This document shows positions 34,691 through 43,977 of a stretch of DNA of 64,000 nt, one piece after another. Under the pieces are notes generated by a model. It was not told the origin of the DNA. It saw only the letters and a list, made by a program, of their open reading frames with translations, and made no database searches. The DNA comes from Thiomicrorhabdus lithotrophica. GTDB lineage: Bacteria; Pseudomonadota; Gammaproteobacteria; Thiomicrospirales; Thiomicrospiraceae. The DNA lies in contig NZ_CP102381.1 of assembly GCF_029201445.1 (NCBI RefSeq), positions 744,001-808,000 of the forward strand, in the 5' to 3' direction. Every line of letters begins with the position of its first letter. Position 1 is the first letter of the stretch. The position numbers and the translations under genes are program-made.

Positions 34691-37333
34691 ATGAAAAAAG
34701 ATACCCCAGTAGTTCATCACCTTAAAGATTATCAGACACCCCAGTTTGATATAGTTTCTGTATTTCTAGAGTTTGATTTAAAGCCTGAAAATACCAATGT
34801 CACGAATGTTATGCAGGTTAAGAATCTAAATCATGCTAGTTTGATGCAGTTAGATGGAGAGGATTTAGAGTTAAAATCTATATTAATTGATGGTGTTGAT
34901 ATTACACAGAAGTGTGAGCAGACGGCAGAAACTCTACAGATACCTACAGCTGGCTTAGACACATTTGAACTCAATATTACAACAAGTGTTGACCCACAGG
35001 GAAATACAGCGCTTGAAGGATTATATAGAACAAGTGGCAACTACTGTACTCAATGTGAGGCAGAAGGTTTTCGGAAGATAACTTACTTTTTAGACAGGCC
35101 TGATGTTTTAACCTTGTTTACTACCAAAATCATAGCAGATAAAGCCGATAATTCAGTATTGTTGTCAAATGGTAATTTGATTGAATCTGGTGAACTTGAA
35201 AATAATCGTCACTATGCAGTCTGGCAAGACCCATTTAAGAAGCCGTGTTATTTGTTTGCATTGGTAGCGGGTAATTTAGAGTGTGTTCAAGACACTTACC
35301 GTACGTTAGACAATCGTGATATTGATTTGAGAATTTACGTAGAGCCTAAAAACATAGATAAGTGTGATCACGCTATGGCTTCTTTAATCAAATCGATGAA
35401 GTGGGATGAAGAGCGTTTTGGTTTAATTTACGATTTGGATATCTATATGATTGTTGCCGTGGACGATTTTAATATGGGGGCCATGGAAAATAAGGGTTTA
35501 AATGTATTTAACTCCAAGTTTGTTTTAGCTAAACCTGAAACCGCGACGGATGTTGACTATGAAGGTATTGAAGCGGTTATTGGTCATGAGTACTTCCATA
35601 ACTGGACAGGGAACCGTGTAACATGTCGAGATTGGTTTCAGTTAACCTTGAAAGAGGGATTGACTGTGTTTCGTGACCAGGAATTTACGGCTGATATGCT
35701 ATCTCCGGCAGTTAAGCGTATTGAAGATGTCAAACGCTTAAGGAGTAATCAATTTCCTGAGGATGCTGGACCTATGTCGCATCCGATTCAGCCCCAATCG
35801 TATATTGAAATGAATAACTTTTACACTATGACAGTTTATGAAAAGGGAGCAGAAGTCGTTAGACTCTACCATTCATTGCTAGGTGAAGATGGCTTTAGAA
35901 AAGGAATGGACCTCTATTTTGAGCGCCATGATGGACAAGCGGTCACTGTTGAAGATTTTAGAAATGCTATGGCAGATGCAAATAATGTTGATCTTGTTCA
36001 GATGCATCAATGGTACTTACAAAGTGGAACACCAGTGTTGTCCGTCAAGACTGAATATGATTCTGTAACAAAAAAGTTGATAGTGAATTGCTCTCAAAAT
36101 ATTCCAAAGTTAGCAGATAAATTTCCCCCTTTGTTAATGCCAATTAAAATTGCTCTATATTCTGATGATGGCAATATACTGCCTTTACACCCTTACGAGG
36201 GGGATATGGAAAAGATTGTGGTTAAAGGTCACGAAGCTATCCTCAAGTTGTCTCATAAATCTGAGAGTTTTGTATTTGAAAAAATAGAAGTTGAGCCAGT
36301 AGTTTCATTGTTAAGAGGTTTTTCAGCCCCTGTTATTTTAGAGTATGACCAGAGTAATGAAGATTTGGCTAAGTTGGTCACATTTGATTCTGATAGTTTT
36401 GTGCGATGGGAATCAATTCAAACTTTGGCTTTAAAAGAGATAACAAGAAATATTGCTCAACTTGAATCAGGCCAAGCTTTAGAGCTTTCAAATGAATTTA
36501 CTACAGCTTTTGAAGGCGTACTAAAAGACTCTAGTTTAGATAATGCATTAAGAGCACTTGCTTTGACGCTTCCGGAGATGACGTATATTGGTGAGCAATA
36601 TCAGCAAGTCAATGTAGATGCTGTTTATCATGTACATCGATGGTTGAAAATTCAATTAGCAACAAAATACGAAGGACTGTTTTTAGAGCAGTACTTACAG
36701 TTGAATAAGCTAAATGAAGAATACCATTACCAAAAAACTGATATTGCTAACCGTAAACTTAAAAACGTTTGTTTACAGTATTTGATGCTGCTACCTCATC
36801 AAATTAAATTAGGTGAGCAGCAATTTAACCATAGTCAGAATATGACAGATGTACTGGCGGCTTTAGACAGTTTATCTCATACCGATAGTCTTGAACGAGA
36901 AGCTTGTTTAGAATCTTTTTATCGCAAATGGAAAGATGATGCTTTAGTTTTGGACAAATGGTTTGCGCTTCAAGCGGCCTCACACCATATTCACTCATTG
37001 GCACATGTCAAAGAGCTGGTAAAACACCCTGATTTTGTATATACCAATCCTAATAGAGTAAGAAGTGTTTTAGGTGTGTTTGGTCGTTTGAATATGCTTG
37101 GTTTCCATCAGCCTGATGGAGAGGGTTACCATTTTCTTGCTGAACAAATTATGAAACTTGATGCAATCAATCCACAAGTCTCCGCCCGTATTGTTGCTCC
37201 GTTTACACATTGGCAACATTTTGATGGTGAGCGTCAAACTCTGATGAAAAAGGCCCTACAATCGATTTTGGATAATGATAACCTTTCAAAAGATACGTAT
37301 GAAATTGTTTCTAAGTCATTGAGTTTGTCTTAA
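34691..37333 (+). CDS. pepN: Aminopeptidase N (M1 family)
   Basis: A cytoplasmic zinc aminopeptidase of broad specificity, 880 residues like E. coli PepN. The exopeptidase motif GAMENKG lies near residues 260-266. The zinc site HEYFHNWTGNRVTCRDWFQLTLKEGLTVFRDQEF is near 297-330 (HExxH-x18-E). The C-terminal half is the all-helical domain specific to the bacterial PepN subgroup. It starts 25 bp after the pal terminator and is followed by the LpoA-like gene after 32 bp, so the two may be co-transcribed. Confidence 0.97.
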   Translation: MKKDTPVVHHLKDYQTPQFDIVSVFLEFDLKPENTNVTNVMQVKNLNHASLMQLDGEDLELKSILIDGVDITQKCEQTAETLQIPTAGLDTFELNITTSVDPQGNTALEGLYRTSGNYCTQCEAEGFRKITYFLDRPDVLTLFTTKIIADKADNSVLLSNGNLIESGELENNRHYAVWQDPFKKPCYLFALVAGNLECVQDTYRTLDNRDIDLRIYVEPKNIDKCDHAMASLIKSMKWDEERFGLIYDLDIYMIVAVDDFNMGAMENKGLNVFNSKFVLAKPETATDVDYEGIEAVIGHEYFHNWTGNRVTCRDWFQLTLKEGLTVFRDQEFTADMLSPAVKRIEDVKRLRSNQFPEDAGPMSHPIQPQSYIEMNNFYTMTVYEKGAEVVRLYHSLLGEDGFRKGMDLYFERHDGQAVTVEDFRNAMADANNVDLVQMHQWYLQSGTPVLSVKTEYDSVTKKLIVNCSQNIPKLADKFPPLLMPIKIALYSDDGNILPLHPYEGDMEKIVVKGHEAILKLSHKSESFVFEKIEVEPVVSLLRGFSAPVILEYDQSNEDLAKLVTFDSDSFVRWESIQTLALKEITRNIAQLESGQALELSNEFTTAFEGVLKDSSLDNALRALALTLPEMTYIGEQYQQVNVDAVYHVHRWLKIQLATKYEGLFLEQYLQLNKLNEEYHYQKTDIANRKLKNVCLQYLMLLPHQIKLGEQQFNHSQNMTDVLAALDSLSHTDSLEREACLESFYRKWKDDALVLDKWFALQAASHHIHSLAHVKELVKHPDFVYTNPNRVRSVLGVFGRLNMLGFHQPDGEGYHFLAEQIMKLDAINPQVSARIVAPFTHWQHFDGERQTLMKKALQSILDNDNLSKDTYEIVSKSLSLS

Positions 37334-37365
37334 TTACCTTGGAAGTGAATAGTGAGTAAAAGACT

Positions 37366-38808
37366 ATGAAATATTTTGCTTTTCTGTTTGTTTGGTTAAT
37401 AGTGAATTTGCCTATGGCAAGCTTTGCCTATGCAGAAGAGTGGGATGATTTTTTTAGAGATAGCAACCCTAGAGATTTTTTAGGAATTGGTAAGCAAAAC
37501 AGGCCATTATCAAATAAACATTCGATTGAAAACAATCGTTTACGCGAGGTTAAGAGATTAGATCAAGAAATCTTAATTCTGCGTGCTGAAATGTCAAAAA
37601 AAAATGGAGATATAAAGCAGGTCAGGCAATATATATCTGAGCTTAATCGTCAGTACATTATTCCAGCCTTCAAGGGGCGGGTAGATGCTCTAAGAAAATA
37701 TATAGACTCAGCACCAACGTCCTCCTTGTTATCATTTTTTTCTTTTTCAAAAACGATTGAATTTCCATTGAATGATACAAACTCAGTGGTTGCTGTTTTG
37801 TTACCAACGACTGGTGATTATGGAGCGGTGGGTTTGGAGCTTCAAGAATCGTTACAAAATGGTTTAGCAGAGGCTGGGTTTCAAGGTAAGTTAATAGCCT
37901 TAGACTCGGCTTTGTATGATTCAGCTTTTGAAATGTGGGAAGTGCTTAAATTTTATGAACCAAGTTTCATTTTTGGCCCCCTAAAAAAACAGCGAATCGC
38001 TCAATGGCAACAGCTTAATACTGGTGTATCTACACTGTATTTTAATGATACAGGTTCATTGGGTTCGGGGGAGTATAGTCTATCTCCCAGTAAGCAATCT
38101 GGCTTAGAGCAGGTTTTTCAGGTTCTAAATCAAGCACAATATCAAAAGATATTAGTTCTTAGCAATGATAGCGTAGCATCCCAAAAACTTGAACGAACTT
38201 TTCACCAGGCCTGGTTAAACTCCAATAACACAGCAGATTATGTGCTTCAAAATATTGTTGAAAATGTGGGGCAAACTATAGATAAGGGCTTAAATGTTCA
38301 ATCTTCCAAAGATCGTTACCGTTGGTTACAAAGTGTTTTGAAGCAACCGATAGAATTTGCTCCACGAGTTCGTAAGGATATTGAGGCGGTTATTTCCTTT
38401 GTCCCTGAACAGCAAGCCATTCAAGTTGCACCTTATTTAAACTTTTTGCCATTGGAAAAAGCTATTACACATATATGGTATCCAAGTGAGACACCTAGCA
38501 TATCTTATTTAAAGGCCAACTTGGATGCTTGGCAGCAAACCTTTGCAATTTTACCTTTATCGCTGCCAAGTGATTTGGGTAAGAAAAATATACTTCAAAC
38601 CAATAAATTAAAAAATGGCCTGTTTTATGCTTTAGGACGTGTGGCGATTGAAATTGTCAAAAATCCTGATCTATCTTCTTCTGTTGATACATTAGTGGAT
38701 ACTGAGTATGGAACTTATGTTCGAGACTCTAATGGACAATTTAATCTTTTGCCAATTATTTATTGGGCAGACAGTGGTGTTTTTGAAAAGTTTAATGCAC
38801 AACAATAA
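37366..38808 (+). CDS. LpoA-like penicillin-binding-protein activator
   Basis: A 480-residue exported protein with a signal peptide (residues 1-23, ASFAYA-E). A helical region (about 50-115) is followed by a periplasmic-binding-protein fold (about 130-470) beginning with SVVAVLLPTTGDYGAVGLELQESLQNGL. This resembles the C-terminal domain of LpoA, the outer-membrane activator of PBP1A. Unlike LpoA it has no lipobox, so it may be soluble or anchored differently. An exact ACCAGGCCTGGT copy (38204-38215) is read as H-Q-A-W-L. The assignment is by fold resemblance and moderate. Confidence 0.65.
   Translation: MKYFAFLFVWLIVNLPMASFAYAEEWDDFFRDSNPRDFLGIGKQNRPLSNKHSIENNRLREVKRLDQEILILRAEMSKKNGDIKQVRQYISELNRQYIIPAFKGRVDALRKYIDSAPTSSLLSFFSFSKTIEFPLNDTNSVVAVLLPTTGDYGAVGLELQESLQNGLAEAGFQGKLIALDSALYDSAFEMWEVLKFYEPSFIFGPLKKQRIAQWQQLNTGVSTLYFNDTGSLGSGEYSLSPSKQSGLEQVFQVLNQAQYQKILVLSNDSVASQKLERTFHQAWLNSNNTADYVLQNIVENVGQTIDKGLNVQSSKDRYRWLQSVLKQPIEFAPRVRKDIEAVISFVPEQQAIQVAPYLNFLPLEKAITHIWYPSETPSISYLKANLDAWQQTFAILPLSLPSDLGKKNILQTNKLKNGLFYALGRVAIEIVKNPDLSSSVDTLVDTEYGTYVRDSNGQFNLLPIIYWADSGVFEKFNAQQ
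38204..38215. repeat. Iterated palindrome ACCAGGCCTGGT (copy 6, within the LpoA-like gene)
   Basis: Exact 12-bp copy inside the LpoA-like coding region, read in a different frame from the recX copy. Confidence 0.9.
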
Positions 38809-38906
38809 AATCGGTTGTACTCTTCAATATCCTTCCTGTTCAAACTTACGAATTCACAATGATAGATGAGTAATATCTATTTAAAGTGTTGTTAAGGAAT
38901 TAATTA

Positions 38907-39977
38907 GTGGCTACCACAGATGAAACATTTGATCCTAATGACTTGGATAGTATTGATGCTTTGTTAGATGAGGCTGAGTTAGAAGCCTCACCCGATGACT
39001 TGGATGGTTTGGATGATGAGTTTCCTGATAAAGAGGTTTCTGCAGAAGCAGAAACAGTGGATAGCAACGCAGAAAAACCCATGCCTGAGGAGGATTTATT
39101 AGACTCTTTAGATGATTCGGTTGCTGATGATGAGCCAGAAGTTGTGGCAGTATCTGAACCAATAATGGAAGAGTCTGCAAAGAAGGAAGTTGTTTCTGAT
39201 TCTGATACTGATGACTTTTTTGCTAAACGTGCAGCTGCTCAGTCAGCACAAAATACAAATATGGCGACGAAAGATATGGATTCTATAAAAAAACTTATCA
39301 TTATATTTGGTTCAGTATTAAGTGTATTGGCCTTAACTGGAATTGGAATTGGTGTATGGGGGGCTTTATCGGCATCTTCAGCTGGAATGAGTGAAGAGAC
39401 GCAAACCTTAATTGAATCGATCAAAGTTTCGTCGGAGCAAAATGGTTCTGCCGTTGAAGCGACTGAAAAAACATCAAAGTCTTTAGAGAAAAAATTGGAT
39501 GCAATTAATTTTCAACTTGAACAGTTAGCTACTGATATGGCAAAGCTAGATTCAACTGCTGATAAAAAAGAAGAGAGTATTGATCCTTTAGGGTTGAACT
39601 CTCAGCAGCCGACACAAAATACTAAAGATAATGGTCAGTCAAAAGCAGGTAATCATTCGGTCGCTAATGCGCATGCAATGCCGGCAATGTCTGCCGAAAA
39701 TCCAGAATTCATGAAAAAAATGGATTCGGTTAATAGTAAATTAATTAAGGCACAACGTCGCATTGATGAAGTTAATAGTCGAGTTAAGAAAATTCAAAAT
39801 CATTACCAAGCCTTGGTTCATAGTGTGAAAACGGTTGAAAAGCAAGTTTTACTTGAGCAAGCTGAAAAGGCTGAAAAAGCAGCTCTTGCTAAGGAAGCTG
39901 GAAATAAGAATAGATATCAGTACTCTGCGCCAGATGGAGGTTTTTATGATCAGTCAGTTTCAGATTCCTATCCATAG
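38907..39977 (+). CDS. Acidic single-pass membrane protein with coiled coil, unknown function
   Basis: A 356-residue protein starting at GTG 38907. Residues 1-110 are very acidic and low in complexity, with DDLDGLDDEF, EEDLLDSLDD and similar segments. One membrane helix spans about 129-153. The remainder is a periplasmic coiled coil (about 165-215 and 270-340) with a Ser/Gln-rich linker. The layout is cytoplasmic acidic tail, helix, long periplasmic helices. It is the first of four envelope genes that include flgP, so a role at the flagellar base or pole is plausible but not shown. I recognise no family. Confidence 0.7.
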   Translation: MATTDETFDPNDLDSIDALLDEAELEASPDDLDGLDDEFPDKEVSAEAETVDSNAEKPMPEEDLLDSLDDSVADDEPEVVAVSEPIMEESAKKEVVSDSDTDDFFAKRAAAQSAQNTNMATKDMDSIKKLIIIFGSVLSVLALTGIGIGVWGALSASSAGMSEETQTLIESIKVSSEQNGSAVEATEKTSKSLEKKLDAINFQLEQLATDMAKLDSTADKKEESIDPLGLNSQQPTQNTKDNGQSKAGNHSVANAHAMPAMSAENPEFMKKMDSVNSKLIKAQRRIDEVNSRVKKIQNHYQALVHSVKTVEKQVLLEQAEKAEKAALAKEAGNKNRYQYSAPDGGFYDQSVSDSYP

Positions 39978-39997
39978 AAAATATAGTTGGAAAGCTT

Positions 39998-40249
39998 ATG
40001 AAGTTTGGGATTTGGTTGTTTAGTTTCATTGTTGGGTTGTTATTGTCGGGTTGCGGAAATACTCAGCCTATTGAAATGGTAAAAGATACCGCAACTAAAG
40101 TTGGAAAGTCAGTAGGTTTGGTTACGACTACCTATATGAAAACACCTGATTATTATTCAACTAAGCAGTTAGAAAAAAAATACGAGTTTGGTTCTATGTA
40201 TGACGTCAGTCATATCGATTGTGCAAAAGCATCGAATCGTTGCCAATAG
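39998..40249 (+). CDS. Small lipoprotein next to flgP, unknown function
   Basis: An 83-residue predicted lipoprotein. The signal peptide ends in lipobox LSGC (lipidated Cys about residue 20), then a short polar region with two cysteines at the end (DCAKASNRC). Vibrio polar flagellar loci encode the lipoprotein FlgO next to FlgP, but FlgO is much longer, so this is not called FlgO. It starts 20 bp after the coiled-coil membrane protein gene. Confidence 0.65.
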   Translation: MKFGIWLFSFIVGLLLSGCGNTQPIEMVKDTATKVGKSVGLVTTTYMKTPDYYSTKQLEKKYEFGSMYDVSHIDCAKASNRCQ

Positions 40250-40303
40250 AATTTGATAAAAATATTAACTTACAGTTTTGAGTAGATAGTGGAGTATATC
40301 ACC

Positions 40304-40855
40304 ATGAAGAAGATACCTTTTTTAATTGCTGGAATTGCCAGCTCAATAGCGTTAACAGGTTGTATGCAAACCAAACCTGCTAATGAACCACAGGCTGTTC
40401 AAGCGCAGCCAACTAAAGTGGTAGAGCCTCAAGCTCAAGTCATGCCTGTTGCTCCTCCAGTACAAAAACCAGAATTGCTAAAGATTTCAGGCATTGGTTA
40501 TGGTGCAGAAAGTACATTTGCTCCATATACACCTGGTCAACGCCGTTTAATGGCAATTCGTTCTTCAAAGCTTGATGCGTATAGAGCGCTTGCAGAACAG
40601 CTATATGGTATTAAAATTGATAGTAATACTTCAGTCTCAACATTAACGGCAAAAAACGATAGCTTTAGAGCGCGTGTAAATGCTGTTGTAAGAGGTGCTA
40701 GAGTTGTTAGTGTTACTCCGATGGCCGATCATAACTATGAAACGGTATTAGAAGTGTATGTTGATAAAAAGTTCTTTGAAGAAGCTTTTGTTTACACTGC
40801 CTCTAAAGCGGCCGCAGTAGATCCAGAAGCCGCTTATAAAGTGAGTGCATACTAA
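40304..40855 (+). CDS. flgP: FlgP-like outer-membrane lipoprotein (LPP20 family)
   Basis: A 183-residue lipoprotein, lipobox LTGC, with the LPP20 domain: GIGYGAESTF, then RRLMAIRSSKLDAYRALAEQLYG (about residues 81-103) and RGARVVSVTPMADHNYETVLEVYV. In Vibrio and Campylobacter FlgP forms an outer-membrane disk or H-ring component of the polar motor. Presence of flgT, cheV and PomAB-like stators in the window supports that role. I start at ATG 40304 rather than GTG 40289 because GTGGAG lies nine bases upstream and the signal peptide then begins MKKIPF. Confidence 0.8.
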   Translation: MKKIPFLIAGIASSIALTGCMQTKPANEPQAVQAQPTKVVEPQAQVMPVAPPVQKPELLKISGIGYGAESTFAPYTPGQRRLMAIRSSKLDAYRALAEQLYGIKIDSNTSVSTLTAKNDSFRARVNAVVRGARVVSVTPMADHNYETVLEVYVDKKFFEEAFVYTASKAAAVDPEAAYKVSAY

Positions 40856-40864
40856 ATTCAACTT

Positions 40865-40876
40865 ACCAGGCCTGGT
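40865..40876. repeat. Iterated palindrome ACCAGGCCTGGT (copy 7)
   Basis: Exact copy ten bases after the flgP stop codon and 49 bp before the next gene. Confidence 0.9.
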
Positions 40877-40924
40877 GTTAGCTTATTGCTAGCTAGAGTG
40901 TAAGTGAATAATAGGATCCTTATT

Positions 40925-41212
40925 ATGGTGTTAAAAAGAATTATCATCGCTACAGTATTATCTTTGTTTGTATGGCAAGGAGTGGCTGATGCTGCAAGTA
41001 TTAGTACTCGAGTAAGAATACTAGAGAGTAAGGTTGCTAAACAGCATAAGCAGATAAAATCATCAGTAGAATCTCAAAAAAATAGTGCTGCTAAGGTGGA
41101 TAAAAGTTTAGCTAAAATGCAGGCTTTAGAAAAAAAACTGGCAAAACTTTTAAAAGATGAAAAAAAAGGGGCTTCTGCTGAGCGGACTGATAAGCGCTAC
41201 GCTTTTCCTTAA
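40925..41212 (+). CDS. Small exported coiled-coil protein
   Basis: A 95-residue protein from ATG 40925, preceded by AGGATCC; GTG 40904 would add seven residues. It has a signal peptide (cleavage near VADA-A), then an almost uninterrupted Lys/Gln/Ala helix with heptad spacing (about 25-85), ending in RYAFP. It may be a periplasmic filamentous adaptor near the flagellar base, but no family is recognised. Last gene of the flgP group; a strong terminator follows. Confidence 0.6.
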   Translation: MVLKRIIIATVLSLFVWQGVADAASISTRVRILESKVAKQHKQIKSSVESQKNSAAKVDKSLAKMQALEKKLAKLLKDEKKGASAERTDKRYAFP

Positions 41213-41241
41213 AGAAATCTATAATTCAATGCTATCAATTC

Positions 41242-41277
41242 AAATAAAAAACCCCATTTAGATGGGGTTTTTTATTT
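41242..41277. terminator. Bidirectional terminator between the coiled-coil gene and the PilZ gene
   Basis: Perfect 16-bp arms (41242-41257 and 41262-41277) around TTAG, with A and T runs built into the arms for convergent use. Confidence 0.92.
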
Positions 41278-41332
41278 GATCTAAAAACTGTTTAAAATGT
41301 TAGATTGTTTTAAAATTATTGAGCGTATTAGA

Positions 41333-41923
41333 CTAGCTTTGTTGAGTTAGGTCTTGATCACGATTCTTTTGGGCAAACTCTATCTCTTTAGCTTGGATGA
41401 AGTAAACCAGCTTACGGCGATCATCTTCAGATAATGATTGATATGACAGGGCAATGCTTGAACCCCCAGATCCATTAGTAAGTGGTGTGATTTTGACAAT
41501 GTCGCAACGAACCAAGATTGGAGATTCATTTTGAAGGGGTTTTATAAGTAAGTCTACTTTATCGGTTAGCTGAACCTTTTCGACCACATCAATAGCAATA
41601 CCACCACCACTTAAGTTAACTAAGCGTTGTGGGATAGCGCGTGCTAATTGTTTCTCATCAATAGTTTGTAATACAAAGTTTATTTTACTATTCATGGCGG
41701 TTAAAGCTGTTGCGAGTAAAGAGCTTTTTTGATTGATGTGCGAGATAACTTCATTAATTTGTTCATCAAGCTGGGAAAGGTTCTCCATGAAATATTCTTC
41801 AATATACTTAGAGTCTGGCGAAGAGGGTAGTAAAGTTTCTTCAGCTTGTTGAAGTGTTAATATGCGGTAGCTACAAGGCATAATCACATCAATTCGATAA
41901 TAAGAGCGTTGATCTTTACGCAT
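41333..41923 (-). CDS. PilZ-domain protein (probable c-di-GMP receptor)
   Basis: A 196-residue cytoplasmic protein. An N-terminal RxxxR-like segment RKDQRSYYRIDVIMPCSYR (residues 2-20) and NLSGGGIAIDV (about 103-113, the N/DxSxxG part) match the two c-di-GMP binding motifs of PilZ domains. The unusual spacing reflects a helical insert (about 30-95) between the motif halves. It lies at the start of the flagellar cluster on the same strand as flgN-flgM-flgA. A role linking c-di-GMP to motility is likely, as for YcgR-type proteins, though it lacks a full YcgR N-terminal domain. Confidence 0.75.
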   Translation of the reverse strand: MRKDQRSYYRIDVIMPCSYRILTLQQAEETLLPSSPDSKYIEEYFMENLSQLDEQINEVISHINQKSSLLATALTAMNSKINFVLQTIDEKQLARAIPQRLVNLSGGGIAIDVVEKVQLTDKVDLLIKPLQNESPILVRCDIVKITPLTNGSGGSSIALSYQSLSEDDRRKLVYFIQAKEIEFAQKNRDQDLTQQS

Positions 41924-42136
41924 AAATTTTCTCTCTAATCATGAAAATGGTACTGTTAAAGACTTAAGTAAAAGCCTAAACAACTATATTGCATTAGTGT
42001 ATTACAAATGAGGTTTTGAAGGAAAACTCTTTCATGTTTTTAGCTAATATGTGAATGATGTAAGCAGAAAATAAGCCAATCTTAAATATCTTACAGGAGT
42101 GGGAGTTCATTGAACAAAGATAGAGTTTCAAGAAGG

Positions 42137-42625
42137 TTAGGCTTTGCCTAAAGTACTTTGATTTCCAGTCGTTGTTTTCTCGCCACTTGAACTGTAAAGC
42201 TTTACGTCTTGCTGATGTTTGCCTGAAATCAAATCTAGGGTATGTTTGTTGATGTTGCTTAAAATTTGAATAGACATGCCATTAGCTAGATTTTTATCAT
42301 GACATTGCTGAATCAGCTCTAACAATTGTTTGATTTCAGCTTGCTGTTCCTGTGAAAATAAAGTGAAAGAAGGAGAGCTTACTAAAGAGGAGAGGTTTAG
42401 ATTTTGATTAGCTAATGTTTGATCTAACTCATTTGTTAACGAATTTAGTTGTTCTGCCAAATCTTGTTTGGATTGAGTTATTTGAACGAGTTGATTAGCT
42501 TGGTTTTTCTTAATGACGTCAGATTCTTGGTCAAGAATCTCTGAAAATTGTTTTAACAGATGCGTTAATCCTACAATTTGTGAGGAAAATTGCTTTAAAT
42601 TTAGTTCACCTGTGTTTTGACTCAT
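42137..42625 (-). CDS. flgN: Flagellar export chaperone FlgN
   Basis: FlgN escorts the hook-filament junction proteins FlgK and FlgL to the export gate. The 162-residue protein is largely alpha-helical and Gln/Leu-rich. It has the FlgN pattern LTHLLKQFSEILDQESDVIK early on (about 17-36) and IQQCHDKNLANGMSIQIL near 107-124. Weak sequence conservation is normal for FlgN; position directly after flgM supports it. Its clients FlgK and FlgL are encoded at 54.8-57.7 kb. Confidence 0.85.
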   Translation of the reverse strand: MSQNTGELNLKQFSSQIVGLTHLLKQFSEILDQESDVIKKNQANQLVQITQSKQDLAEQLNSLTNELDQTLANQNLNLSSLVSSPSFTLFSQEQQAEIKQLLELIQQCHDKNLANGMSIQILSNINKHTLDLISGKHQQDVKLYSSSGEKTTTGNQSTLGKA

Positions 42626-42634
42626 TGTCTTTCT

Positions 42635-42943
42635 TTAGGCCTTTGCAAAAAGAGCTTCAGTTTGAATGAGTTTATCCGCAATACGTTGAGCATCGACCTG
42701 GTAAGAACCTTCTTGAATAGCCGCTTTAATTTCAGCAATTCGTGCAGAATTATCTACATTAACATCTCGTGATTTTGTTTCAAGTTCTCGAGCTTGCGAT
42801 AAAACATCCGTTAAAGTGACTTTGTCTACAGGTTTATTGGGAGCTGTTGGTTTTGTTCCACCATCAACATCTTTTGACAGCGCTTTAACAGAGTCGTTTG
42901 AACGTCCCGGTAGCACACTGTTTGTATAGTTTTTAATATCCAT
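42635..42943 (-). CDS. flgM: Anti-sigma-28 factor FlgM
   Basis: FlgM binds and inhibits sigma-28 (FliA) until the hook is complete, then is exported. The 102-residue protein is unfolded-type and polar in its first half. The conserved C-terminal helices are IAEIKAAIQEGSYQVDAQRIADKLIQTE (about 67-94). A sigma-28 promoter lies just upstream, the usual feedback arrangement, and flgN follows by 9 bp. Confidence 0.93.
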   Translation of the reverse strand: MDIKNYTNSVLPGRSNDSVKALSKDVDGGTKPTAPNKPVDKVTLTDVLSQARELETKSRDVNVDNSARIAEIKAAIQEGSYQVDAQRIADKLIQTEALFAKA

Positions 42944-43006
42944 ATTTTGGCCTCACACCTAGTATTGTTTGATATTTTAACAGCATTTTTGTTGTTTCTA
43001 CTATAT

Positions 43007-43032
43007 CTATCGGCAAAATATTGAAAGCTTTA
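43007..43032 (-). promoter_or_regulatory. Sigma-28 promoter of flgMN
   Basis: On the minus strand, TAAA (43032-43029), 14 bp and GCCGATAG (43014-43007) match the FliA consensus apart from a one-base shorter spacer. The start would be about 55 bp before flgM. Confidence 0.75.
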
Positions 43033-43074
43033 GAAAAAAAGCTAAAAAATTGTTGTTATTGTCAATACTTTGTC

Positions 43075-43821
43075 TTATGGAACTAATACCGTGTTGGGAG
43101 CAATAACTATGCCCTTTACAACTTTATCTGAAGACAAGTTTTTGACAGGGACTTGTTCTTGCTCAACGCCGCTTTGCAGTGCTAGTCCTTTTACTTTTAC
43201 TTCAATACTCCCAATGCGAGTGATTAAATTTACTTGTTGATCTTTAAAAACCCAAAAAGGTGGTTGTAGATCTCTAATTTTGAGGACTTTGTTAGGTGGT
43301 ATAGCTTTGGTGGTTCTCATGCCAATTGCCGTGGCAATATTTACCATACTGCCTTTGGGAACTTTTTTATAGGGTAAAAGTATTTGTTGTATATCTTCAG
43401 GTTTTATAACGGTTAATTTGAGGATTCCTTTAACACTGATAACAACTGGTAGTTTACCATCGACTACAACAGGAACGAATACTCGCCATTTGGGGGATTC
43501 GCAAGAAATGCTGATTGTCATTCTACCAGTGGTGGTGTTAGGGTTTCTATCTTGTAGAAGTAATGGCTTGCTACATAGGGGTAATTTTAAATTTGAACTT
43601 AATTTTCGAATTTGAATTTTGGGCTCAAAAATTTTTTGGTCAATTTTTTGCTTAACGTGATTATTAACTAATTGATGAATCTCATCCAGTGATTGGTACA
43701 TTGGGTTGACCGGGTATGAATGCAGAGTTTCGGCGCTTTGTTGAGCGCTTGCACTTAAGCTAGTCAATATCAAGCTGTTCATTAAAGTGGAAATTGTAAT
43801 TAAACGAATCGTCTTTTTCAT
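43075..43821 (-). CDS. flgA: P-ring assembly chaperone FlgA
   Basis: A periplasmic chaperone needed for FlgI to polymerise into the P-ring. The 248-residue protein has a signal peptide (ending SASA-Q, about residue 26). The C-terminal SAF/FlgA domain includes GSMVNIATAIGMRTTKAIPPNKVLKIRDLQPP (about 156-187) and VNLITRIGSIEVKVKGLALQSG. It is transcribed away from cheV in the same order as in Vibrio polar flagellar loci. Confidence 0.93.
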   Translation of the reverse strand: MKKTIRLITISTLMNSLILTSLSASAQQSAETLHSYPVNPMYQSLDEIHQLVNNHVKQKIDQKIFEPKIQIRKLSSNLKLPLCSKPLLLQDRNPNTTTGRMTISISCESPKWRVFVPVVVDGKLPVVISVKGILKLTVIKPEDIQQILLPYKKVPKGSMVNIATAIGMRTTKAIPPNKVLKIRDLQPPFWVFKDQQVNLITRIGSIEVKVKGLALQSGVEQEQVPVKNLSSDKVVKGIVIAPNTVLVP

Positions 43822-43977
43822 GTTGCCAGTCTAACATGAGTACAAAAGGCATTTAAAGAAGTGTTGCGATAGAGCAATATTGTTTTAATTCTTCAATATA
43901 ATAAATGAAATGGATATTTGAATTCTTGTCTTGGTTGCAGAATCATATAACGATAAATGGAATAAGGTGGCGTTAAC

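Noticed and set aside
43842-43872. Possible sigma-28 or sigma-54 site before cheV
   Set aside because: TAAAG and GCGATAG occur, but their spacing is far too short, and the GGCAT and TTGC pieces are not 12 bp apart.
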